Shown: positions 36,601 to 43,238 of the stretch, piece after piece | Layout: every line of letters starts with the position of its first letter | How positions within the stretch are numbered: the first letter of the stretch is position 1 | Origin: JTS-AC122 sp050246015 | GTDB taxonomy: Bacteria > Planctomycetota > Phycisphaerae > Phycisphaerales > UBA1924 | Length of the DNA stretch: 64,000 bases | Reading direction: 5' to 3' | Assembly (NCBI GenBank): GCA_050246015.1 | Contig: JBFWWU010000013.1 | Coordinates: 61,385 to 125,384 of the forward strand | Program-made: the position numbers and the translations under genes | Notes under the pieces: generated by a model | What the model saw: the letters and a program-made list of their open reading frames with translations, nothing else | The model's database searches: none | What the model was told of the DNA's origin: nothing

Positions 36601-36971
36601 ATCGCCCGCTCCGCCTCCTGCCGATTCAACCAGGCGCGGACCGATCACTTCCCCGTCAACCGGAAGGGACCCCGGCGCCCGACTGGACGCCGTTCACGAT
36701 CGACGCGACACAATGCGGCGGACACGTTGAGGTCTCGGCGCTGAAGCCCGCTGAAGACGGCGATGGGCTGATCGTCCGGCTCGTCGAGACCCGAGGCGTC
36801 GGAGGAAAACTCTCCGTGCACTGGCGCCTGCCACTGCGCTCCATCGAGTTCGCCGACCTGCTTGAGCAGCCCGCGGCAACTGGCCCCCTCCACACGAGCC
36901 TCGGCCTGCGGACCACCGAGATCGAACTCCGGCCGTTCCAGATCGCGACCTTCCGGCTGCGCTTGAAATAG
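33666..36971 (+). CDS. Alpha-mannosidase, glycoside hydrolase family 38
   Basis: A 1101-residue retaining alpha-mannosidase. The N-terminal beta domain is followed by the catalytic domain with the zinc motif IGHAHIDTAWLWRL, and the nucleophile region FVFLPDTFGFPASLPQI with Asp in LPDTFG. The segment FHDILPGSSIKDVY is a family hallmark with zinc-ligand His. The last 350 residues form the beta-sandwich domains. No signal peptide is seen, so it probably acts in the cytoplasm on mannosyl oligosaccharides. The length fits the class II/bacterial GH38 group. Confidence 0.93.
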   Translation: MITRKEAADRLRLIARERLEPLVYLARLPMQISVWQGGPAPSLAEALLAPYRPVQTGWRWGPVWSTAWFRLRATLPDGLDASVMTLRFSCGTEATLWSGDHSIHAPRVPVHGLDVNHQCVPAPALTQALRHGSGNNIELFIEAACNRPHGATTFFWDDPAEVARWKEPLPGRIECAELVRIDERVRRTIAALNFAAGVLVLGRADEPLPTRELDSLSQIESLSEHATCPDHPRAIDTMAMQALGLASAAGVPARARSVCHAIGHAHIDTAWLWRLSETRRKCLRTFSTALRLIESNPDFRFVCTQPQQYAWVERDSPALFEQIRARVQQGRWEIGAALTHAQGAPGRVASGAMWIEPDCNIPSGESLIRQFLHGTRYVQDRFAVTSSHPFVFLPDTFGFPASLPQILAGCGVRTFIFNKLWWNESNPPTMSAFRWRGIDGSEIVSYLTPGMEYNATMTPAELRKGDDTHRSTDPTAPHQWLQPFGYGDGGGGPTQEMIDIASLAEPIDSLPRIRFGRIDEFCQHLHTRINDARRDGKELPIWPEAELYLERHRGTYTAQAWIKRANRHAEEDLRVAELLVCAAGSPSVGPARADSGQTLDRAWKLLLLNQFHDILPGSSIKDVYDDAREQFGEIGQLAREVIAAALPGAPASPLAAPHAVPDEYIVINPASQARSQVVTLNGECHFIPLLAANGLRRWRPGESDKSPRPRHVSVTRTADAGVWLANGLVECRVDGDGSIGSLRSLTSAAPALLGPLNVLSLYRDEPKYWEAWDIDRDYLDHPLPLGPVDAIEVSRVHPLRAEVRVSRPLGSQSRITQWITLDAGSPRVDVLTHATWREARTLLRAQFHSGIRAEHATCGIQFGHLQRSTSRADPISAARFEFCAHRWIDLSGMIRSPGAHGNDSDARSSGPGRAGLAILSESKYGHSCAADTIGLTLLRSTRFPDESADIGEHEFTYSLLPHAGDWRAANADAEAEALNRPLRLLPIQPGADRSLPRQPEGTPAPDWTPFTIDATQCGGHVEVSALKPAEDGDGLIVRLVETRGVGGKLSVHWRLPLRSIEFADLLEQPAATGPLHTSLGLRTTEIELRPFQIATFRLRLK

Positions 36972-36983
36972 CCCCATCACGTT

Positions 36984-38174
36984 CTACCCGCCGATGTTTG
37001 AACTGAGCTGCGTCATCGGCAGGATCACCGACAACGCGACGATCGCGACGATGATCGCCAGCACCAGCAGCATCGCGGGCTCGATGAGTTTGACCGCTGC
37101 CGTGAGTTGCCGATCCAGTCGGCGCTCCATCGTGTCCGCGATGGTGACCAGCACGTCGTCCAGGTTGTTCGCCGACTCGCCGACGGAGATCATCTCGATG
37201 ACGTCTTCGGCGAACAGGCCGCTCTTGGCCAGCGGCGCGGCGAGCGCCTCGCCGTGCCGGACCGACTCCGTCGCCGCTTCGATCGCGCTCTCCATCAGCC
37301 GGTTCCCCGCCGCGTCGCGTGCGATCTGCATCGCCGAGATCATCGGGATCCCGTTGCCCAGCAGCGTCCCCAGGATGCGGCAGAACCGCGCCACCCCGAG
37401 CGTGCGCGTGATCGGACCGATCACCGGCCCACGCACCATCCAGCGGTCCGTGCGTTCACGAACCTGCGGCCGGTTGCGGATCGACCACGCGCCGATCCCC
37501 AGCCCGGCCACGACCCCCACCAGGTAGATCCCGTACGCCGCGATGAAGTCGCTGATCGCCAGCACGCCGCGAGTCAGAGAGTTCAGCGGCACCTTGGCGA
37601 AGATCGGGCGGAACTGCGGAAGAAAGTACCCGAAGATCAGCCCAAGCACCACCACCCCGCTCACGATCAGGATCGCCGGGTAGATCAGGTTGCCGATTAC
37701 CTTGCTGCGCAGTTCGGCCTGCGCGCTCAGAAACTGCGCCAGCCGTCCCAGCACGCCCTCCAGAAAGCCGCCTTTCTCGCCCGCCCGCACCATCGCCACG
37801 TGCACGCGCGGAAACGTGTCGGACCGCGACTCCAGCGCCGAGGCAAGTTCGACACCCTCGGCGACGTCGTCCGCGATCTGCGCAAAGGTCTTCGCTAGTG
37901 GGGGACATGATTTTTGCGCGCCCAGCAGTTTCAGACCGCGAAGCAGCGGCACCCCCGCGCGTAGCAGGTCCGCCAGTTGCTGGTACGCCTGCGCCAACTG
38001 GCGCGTGGATACCCGCCGCGAGGTCGATCGGCGTTCTTTCGCCGGCTCGATCCGCACCGGCGTTAACCGGCGCGACTCCAGTTCCGCCAGCACCGCCTGC
38101 TCGCTCCCGCCGGTCAACATGCCGGCGACGCGCTGTCCGGTGACCGTGATCGCTGTGTACTCGAAGTTCGGCAT
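36984..38174 (-). CDS. gspF: Type II secretion/type IV pilus inner-membrane protein (GspF/PilC)
   Basis: A 396-residue inner-membrane platform protein of type II secretion or type IV pili. It has two repeated GspF domains, each with a helical bundle then a hydrophobic segment: FAQIADDVAEGVELASALES with AMVRAGEKGGFLEGVL, then AIEAATESVRHGEALAAPLA with MISVGESANNLDDVLV. Membrane helices are near 165-190, 220-245 and 365-385. It is isolated from the other secretion genes, and could serve the pseudopilin encoded at 50165. Convergent with GH38, 12 bp apart. Confidence 0.92.
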   Translation of the reverse strand: MPNFEYTAITVTGQRVAGMLTGGSEQAVLAELESRRLTPVRIEPAKERRSTSRRVSTRQLAQAYQQLADLLRAGVPLLRGLKLLGAQKSCPPLAKTFAQIADDVAEGVELASALESRSDTFPRVHVAMVRAGEKGGFLEGVLGRLAQFLSAQAELRSKVIGNLIYPAILIVSGVVVLGLIFGYFLPQFRPIFAKVPLNSLTRGVLAISDFIAAYGIYLVGVVAGLGIGAWSIRNRPQVRERTDRWMVRGPVIGPITRTLGVARFCRILGTLLGNGIPMISAMQIARDAAGNRLMESAIEAATESVRHGEALAAPLAKSGLFAEDVIEMISVGESANNLDDVLVTIADTMERRLDRQLTAAVKLIEPAMLLVLAIIVAIVALSVILPMTQLSSNIGG

Positions 38175-38182
38175 CGCGGATG

Positions 38183-38188
38183 ATGATA
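38183..38188 (-). promoter_or_regulatory. Possible -10 box for leaderless gspF mRNA
   Basis: On the minus strand TATCAT lies 8 nt before the ATG at 38174. Confidence 0.35.
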
Positions 38189-38272
38189 CAGCCCCACGCC
38201 CTCACCGGTGAGCCGCACGTCACGCCGGGTGCAGTCCACCATCGTGGAACATGTCTTCCGAGGCACACGCTT

Positions 38273-38288
38273 CGCCCCGTCAGGGGCG
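38273..38288. repeat. Short hairpin in the gspF upstream spacer
   Basis: A six-pair stem CGCCCC/GGGGCG closes the loop GTCA. It stands directly beside the palindromic element at 38292-38347. No T-run follows. Confidence 0.4.
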
Positions 38289-38291
38289 CCG

Positions 38292-38347
38292 GGGTGTAGC
38301 CACGAGTGGAGCGAGTCCGCGAACGCAACTCGTGACGAACTACACCC
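38292..38347. repeat. REP-like nested palindrome
   Basis: GGGTGTAG at 38292-38299 pairs with CTACACCC at 38340-38347, and inside it CACGAGT at 38301-38307 pairs with ACTCGTG at 38328-38334. The loop reads GGAGCGAGTCCGCGAACGCA. From memory, similar GCCACGxGTGGAGCG...GGAACxCGTGG elements are scattered in planctomycete genomes, so this is probably a dispersed repeat. It lies between gspF and the methyltransferase gene. Confidence 0.5.
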
Positions 38348-38377
38348 GTCCCGCTCAGGCAAACATGATTCGCGGAG

Positions 38378-39877
38378 TTATTCAAGAAGCGTGCTGTACG
38401 CACCGTCGTGATACGCGGTGTCCGCCTGTCCCGGACCACCACCGGGCGAGCGCCTCGTTTCCCGGGCGCCCTTGAACTGATGCCATTCACACGCCCATTC
38501 GCTCATCCCCTCGTTCTCTTCTCGTTCCAGTGAGCAGGTCGAGTACAGCAGGCGCCCGCGGCGGCCGCCGTTCGCGCCGCGCGATACCAAGGGGATCGCG
38601 TCGGCGATGATCTGCCGCTGCACGCCCATGAGCGACCGAATCGACTCCACGCTGTAGCGATACTTCGCCTCCGGACGGCGCGCCAGCACGCCCGTGTTCG
38701 AACAAGGCACGTCCAGCAGCACCAGGTCCGCACGCTCCGAATACTCCTTCGCCAGCGACTTCAGGTCCATCACCCGCACCCTCGCGCTCCCCGCAAAGAC
38801 GCGAGAGAGCGTCTCGACTCGAACCGGGTCCGAATCCGTGGCGACGATCTGCGCCGACGGGAACGCCCGCACGAGTTGCCGCGTCTTGGTCCCTTGACCG
38901 GCGCACACGTCAATGATCAGACCGGGCACCGGAGACAGATCCAGCACCGAACAGACCGCCTCGCTCGCCGCCGCGTCCTGGACCCAGATATCGTCGCGAG
39001 CGCGCAGCAGCGCGCGAAGATCGGGCCGGCCCCCGCGCCACACAACATGCGACCCGCTCTCATGACGCGCCACGCGCAGCGGGTCCTCAAGCACGCCCCG
39101 CAGTTCCGCGTCCGCGCTCGCGAACTGGATGTTCACCACAGTCGGCGGCGACGCAAGCCCGTGATGCGCCAGCCTGACTGCCTCGGCCTCGCCCGCGCGC
39201 TTCGCCCACGACCCCAGGAGTTCTGCCGGGTGACTCGTGGCGACCGCCGCGCGCTCCAACTCGCCCTCGGGAAGCAAATCGCCCGACAGCACCAGCGCCC
39301 CCCCATCGCTCTGCGGGATCTCGTCGCGCCGGTTTGACCATGTATCGCGGCGGACCTTTTCCCCGCCGTGGAATATCAGCGACACAAACTTCCGAAGCAC
39401 GGCGTTCGCAACCGCCCCCGCTCCCGGGCGGATCCGCTGCTTGCACCATTCGACCGCATGATTGATCACCGCGTGCGTCGGGACGCGGTCCAGCAGCGCG
39501 AGCTGCGCCGCCGACGCGAGCAGCGCCGCCTGCACCCTCGCCTCCATCTCTTCAATCGGCTGGTGCGTCAGCGGAGCCAGCAGAAAACGAAGAGTCAGCC
39601 ACCGACGGACCGTGGCGTCGTAGATCGCGTGCGCAAACGCCGCGTCCAACTCTCCCAGCGCCGCGATCGACGCGCTGGAGTCATCAAACCCGGCAATCTC
39701 CATGTTCGGATACCGCGATGCCTGGCGCGACAGCCGACGGAATGCCAGATCGCGCGCCGCGTCCCCCAGCGGCGGCGGCCCCGACGACGCGGGAGCCGCG
39801 GACGACGCCGACGAACCCGCTGCCCCACGCACGCCCGGGGTACTTCCTCGCCCGCGCTTGTGTCGTCCGTTCGTCAT
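38378..39877 (-). CDS. RsmB-like rRNA/tRNA cytosine-5 methyltransferase
   Basis: A 499-residue SAM-dependent RNA m5C methyltransferase. An N-terminal NusB-like helical domain (about 45-180) is followed by the catalytic domain. The SAM-binding motif is LIIDVCAGQGTKTRQL, then VATDSDPVRVETL. The catalytic Cys motifs are LLDVPCSNTGVLARRPEAKY and LLYSTCSLEREEN, both conserved. The order NusB-domain then methyltransferase fits RsmB, which modifies 16S rRNA C967. The final 30 residues are Gly/Arg-rich. A TACAGT box 7 nt before the ATG suggests a leaderless mRNA. Confidence 0.92.
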   Translation of the reverse strand: MTNGRHKRGRGSTPGVRGAAGSSASSAAPASSGPPPLGDAARDLAFRRLSRQASRYPNMEIAGFDDSSASIAALGELDAAFAHAIYDATVRRWLTLRFLLAPLTHQPIEEMEARVQAALLASAAQLALLDRVPTHAVINHAVEWCKQRIRPGAGAVANAVLRKFVSLIFHGGEKVRRDTWSNRRDEIPQSDGGALVLSGDLLPEGELERAAVATSHPAELLGSWAKRAGEAEAVRLAHHGLASPPTVVNIQFASADAELRGVLEDPLRVARHESGSHVVWRGGRPDLRALLRARDDIWVQDAAASEAVCSVLDLSPVPGLIIDVCAGQGTKTRQLVRAFPSAQIVATDSDPVRVETLSRVFAGSARVRVMDLKSLAKEYSERADLVLLDVPCSNTGVLARRPEAKYRYSVESIRSLMGVQRQIIADAIPLVSRGANGGRRGRLLYSTCSLEREENEGMSEWACEWHQFKGARETRRSPGGGPGQADTAYHDGAYSTLLE

Positions 39878-39912
39878 CGCTGCGACTGTAGTGGCGAGTG
39901 TTCGTCGCAGCG
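39878..39912. repeat. Inverted repeat over the methyltransferase promoter
   Basis: CGCTGCGAC at 39878-39886 is repeated inverted as GTCGCAGCG at 39904-39912, with 17 bases between. One arm abuts the start codon and overlaps the proposed -10 box TACAGT (39885-39890, minus strand). It could be an operator or an RNA hairpin. Confidence 0.4.
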
Positions 39913-40128
39913 GCTCAAAGAGAAAATGGGTCCATCACTTATGGGAACCTATTTGCTGGTCGATCCTGATATCCGTGCCATACTTGCAACACCTACCCTA
40001 CATTCGCCGAATGGGGGGAGGAACCGCAAGGAGCGATGTATCCGAGCGCCGTTCGGTTAACGTGCGCGTATGTCCCTCCCGCGTGGATTGCGTCGCACCA
40101 AACAGAATCAAAACAGGAGCCCATTGAA

Positions 40129-41808
40129 ATGATCCGTGGTTTCTATTCTACATCCTCCATCAAGCGATCGGTCTGTTCTGTAATCGCCTCCGCCTTCGTC
40201 GCCATGGCCACCCTCATATCCGGATCCCCGGCTCTCGCACAGACCATCGACACCACGCGTGTCGCTGCCGGCCTGGCCCAGCCGGTCTACGTCACCGCCC
40301 CGCAAGGTGACTTCAGCCGCGTCTTCATCGTTGAACTTCGATCCGGCACCACCGGCCGCATTCGCATCCTCAACATCCCGGGCAACACGCTCAACACCGT
40401 CCCCTATCTCTCGATCGCGCCCGTCGCCACCGGCGGCGAGCAGGGCCTCCTCGGCCTCGCCTTCCACCCAAACTTCATGAACAACGGCTACTTCTTCGTC
40501 AACTACACCAATAGCGCCGGCAACACCGTCATCGCCCGCTATCAGGCCAACGCCCCCTTCGCGACCTCCGTCACCGCCAACGCCGCCACCGCCACCACCG
40601 TCCTGACCATCACCCAGCCGTTCAACAACCACAACGGCGGCTGGATGGCCTTCGCGCCCGGTGACACCGAAGGATACATGTACATCTCCACCGGCGACGG
40701 CGGATCGGGTAACGACCCCAACGGCAACGGTCAGAACATCAACGTCCTCCTCGGCAAAATCCTCCGCATCGACGTCGACGGCCCCGACAACATCCCCGGC
40801 AACGCCGACGACGACGCCTTCCCCGCCGACGCCAACCGCCTCTACTCCATCCCCGCTTCCAACCCCTTCGCCGGCGCCACACCCGGCGCCGACGAGATCT
40901 TTTTCTACGGCCTCCGCAACCCCTGGCGCCCCAGTTTCGACCGCGCCAACGGTCGTATGTTCATCGCCGACGTCGGCCAGGACCTGATCGAAGAAGTTGA
41001 CGTCGCCGCCGCCGGCGAATCGGGACTCAACTTCGGCTGGCGCTGCATGGAAGGCAACAACTGCACCGGGCTCTCCGGTTGCACCTGCAACGCCGCTTCA
41101 CTCCGCGACCCCATCCTCACCTACGCCCACTCCGGCGGCGCCTGCTCCATCACCGGCGGCTACGTCTACCGCGGCTGCGCCATCCCCTCGCTCCAAGGCC
41201 AATACTTCTACGCCGACTATTGCTCCGGCAATATCTTTTCCAACGGGTACACCGGCAACGGCACCACCCCCGCCGGCGCTTCCACCAACCGCACCGCCGA
41301 ACTCGCACCAGGCGGCGGGCTCTCCATCGCCACCATCACCTCCTTCGGCGAAGACGCCTACGGCGAAATCTACATCTGCGATCAGGCCGGCGAAGTCTTC
41401 AAGATCATCCGCAATCCCCTCGTCGATTGCAACGCCAACTCCATCCAGGACTCCTGCGATATCGCCCTTGACCCAGCCCTCGACACCGACAGCGACGGGC
41501 AGATCGATGCCTGCGAAACCAGCGCCTGCTGCAACAACGGCGCCTGCACGCAGGTCACACAGGCCGCCTGCCTCGCCTCCGGCGGCGTCTGGCAGGGGCT
41601 CAACCGCTCCTGCACCGAGCCCGGCATCTGTCCCCAGCCCTGCCCGTGCGATTGGAACACCGATGGCTCCCTCACCAGCCAGGATTTCTTCGACTTCCTC
41701 GCCGGATTCTTCAGCGACATCGGCGATTTCAACAACGACGGCATGACCACCAGTCAGGACTTCTTCGACTTCATCGCGTGCTTCTTCCAGCCGCCCATGG
41801 GTTGCTGA
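40129..41808 (+). CDS. Exported PQQ/glucose dehydrogenase-like propeller with EF-hand tail
   Basis: A 559-residue secreted protein. A signal peptide ends in GSPALAQT. The propeller has GSDH/sorbosone dehydrogenase motifs: GLAQPVYVTAPQGD, GGEQGLLGLAFHPNF, STGDGGSGNDPNGNGQN, LLGKILRIDVDG, YGLRNPWRPSFD and ADVGQDLIEEVDV, the usual sites for PQQ/calcium. Two Cys-rich stretches follow. The last 60 residues carry two EF-hand-like units, DWNTDGSLTSQDFFDFLAGF and DFNNDGMTTSQDFFDFI. Start after AGGAG. An intrinsic terminator follows at 41837. Confidence 0.9.
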   Translation: MIRGFYSTSSIKRSVCSVIASAFVAMATLISGSPALAQTIDTTRVAAGLAQPVYVTAPQGDFSRVFIVELRSGTTGRIRILNIPGNTLNTVPYLSIAPVATGGEQGLLGLAFHPNFMNNGYFFVNYTNSAGNTVIARYQANAPFATSVTANAATATTVLTITQPFNNHNGGWMAFAPGDTEGYMYISTGDGGSGNDPNGNGQNINVLLGKILRIDVDGPDNIPGNADDDAFPADANRLYSIPASNPFAGATPGADEIFFYGLRNPWRPSFDRANGRMFIADVGQDLIEEVDVAAAGESGLNFGWRCMEGNNCTGLSGCTCNAASLRDPILTYAHSGGACSITGGYVYRGCAIPSLQGQYFYADYCSGNIFSNGYTGNGTTPAGASTNRTAELAPGGGLSIATITSFGEDAYGEIYICDQAGEVFKIIRNPLVDCNANSIQDSCDIALDPALDTDSDGQIDACETSACCNNGACTQVTQAACLASGGVWQGLNRSCTEPGICPQPCPCDWNTDGSLTSQDFFDFLAGFFSDIGDFNNDGMTTSQDFFDFIACFFQPPMGC

Positions 41809-41836
41809 CCCTCCCAACACCGGTCGAAACAACCAG

Positions 41837-41862
41837 GCCCCCTTCAAGGGGGCTTTTTTTTT
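41837..41862 (+). terminator. Rho-independent terminator
   Basis: A stem GCCCCCT/AGGGGGC (41837-41843 with 41847-41853) has a three-base loop and is followed by nine T residues. It ends the propeller gene and faces the DHH phosphoesterase gene on the other strand. Confidence 0.9.
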
Positions 41863-41955
41863 GATTTCCGTGACTGTCGTGTCACCCGCGGGTCGAGCGC
41901 CCAGCGACCATCGCGCCTCGCAACCCGCTGGCGATCGTCCCGCGCCGGCCCGCAA

Positions 41956-43083
41956 TCACGCGCCGCAGCCTCGCAGCGCCCCCAGCACGCGATCGCGTGC
42001 CGCGTCTATCCCCACGCCCACCATCTTTGCCCCCGCCGCCCGCGCGTGCCCGCCGCCCCCCAGCGACATCGTCACTCGGTTCACGTCCACGGCGCTGGGA
42101 CCCGGCTTGCTGCGCATGCTCACTTTCGTCGTCGCTCCTCCGGCCCCCGCGGACTCCGCCTCCGTCAGCACGACCGCCACCTGCACCGACGCGATGTGCA
42201 ACACCATGTCCGCAAACCCGCTCGTGTCGTTGCGGTCCGCGTCGCAGCACGTAAAGTCCGAGATCAGCAGCCGCATGATCGCGATCCGTCCCCCATCGTG
42301 CAGTTCAAGCGATGACAGCGCCCGCCCTAGCAACTTCCACCGAGACGCGGCGTCCTGCTGCTCGATCAGTTCGTACAACTTCGTGTGCACCACGCCCGCT
42401 TCCAGCAGGTTGCCCGCCGTTCGCAGTGCTTTCGCCGACACATTTGATAACTTGAACCACTGCGTATCCGTCGCCAGCCCAAGATAAATAGGCTCGGCTA
42501 CGTCCAGCGGCAGCGCGTTCTCTTCGCACTCAAGCAGCCGGCAGCACAGCGGCGCCAGCACCAGCGTCGTTGAGGCTTCCCCCAACCCGAGGAACTTGTC
42601 CGCCGACACATCCGCATCCCCGTGCAGATGATGATCGATCACGAGCGTCCGATCGCGGCGAGCCTCTAGCCACGGACGCACTTCATCAAGTTGCGGCCAC
42701 GATCCCGTATCGGTCACGATCACCGCATCTGGGTGCATCGCCTCCAGCGCGGGCTGCACGCGTCCCGACCGGGCGTCGAGCACCGTATACGGAGTCCCGC
42801 CCGCGACCACCGGGAGCCATCGCGGCACCGGAGACACGTACATCACCCGCGCATCCACTCCGCACCGGCTCAGCGTCCGCGCGAGCGCCAGCGTCGACCC
42901 CGCGGCGTCCCCGTCCGGTTTCGCGTGCGTCAGCAGCACCGCCGAACGACGCAAGCCAAGCCATCGCGCCGCGCCCGCGCTGTCCAGTGTTGATGCCCAT
43001 GCGCCGGCGGCCTTCGCTTCACCCGGCGCGACGTCTGCGGGCCTTCCTTCCACCGGATTCGACGCTCGGGTCGGCTGGCTCAT
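41956..43083 (-). CDS. DHH/DHHA1 phosphoesterase (NrnA/oligoribonuclease-like)
   Basis: A 375-residue metal-dependent phosphoesterase of the NrnA group, which degrades short oligonucleotides or pAp-like nucleotides. The DHH domain has LTHAKPDGDAAGS, VIVTDTGSWPQ and LVIDHHLHGDADV, with later LGLATDTQWF. The DHHA1 domain ends with SLGGGGHARAAGAKMVG, the substrate-binding glycine-rich motif. The ATG at 43083 follows GAGGAA, about 10 nt before it; an upstream in-frame ATG at 43248 would add unconserved sequence. The first 40 residues are low complexity. Confidence 0.92.
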   Translation of the reverse strand: MSQPTRASNPVEGRPADVAPGEAKAAGAWASTLDSAGAARWLGLRRSAVLLTHAKPDGDAAGSTLALARTLSRCGVDARVMYVSPVPRWLPVVAGGTPYTVLDARSGRVQPALEAMHPDAVIVTDTGSWPQLDEVRPWLEARRDRTLVIDHHLHGDADVSADKFLGLGEASTTLVLAPLCCRLLECEENALPLDVAEPIYLGLATDTQWFKLSNVSAKALRTAGNLLEAGVVHTKLYELIEQQDAASRWKLLGRALSSLELHDGGRIAIMRLLISDFTCCDADRNDTSGFADMVLHIASVQVAVVLTEAESAGAGGATTKVSMRSKPGPSAVDVNRVTMSLGGGGHARAAGAKMVGVGIDAARDRVLGALRGCGA

Positions 43084-43238
43084 GCGCGGCTGTTCCTCGC
43101 TGCTCGGAACTCGACTGGCTCGGTTCACCCCCGCGCCGGCTGCGTCGCCGAGCGGGAGCGATGATAGCCGGGGCGTGACTCCCGCCAACCCCTCTCTAGC
43201 CACCTCCATCACGATGATGGTCCACCGTTCGCGCCCGC

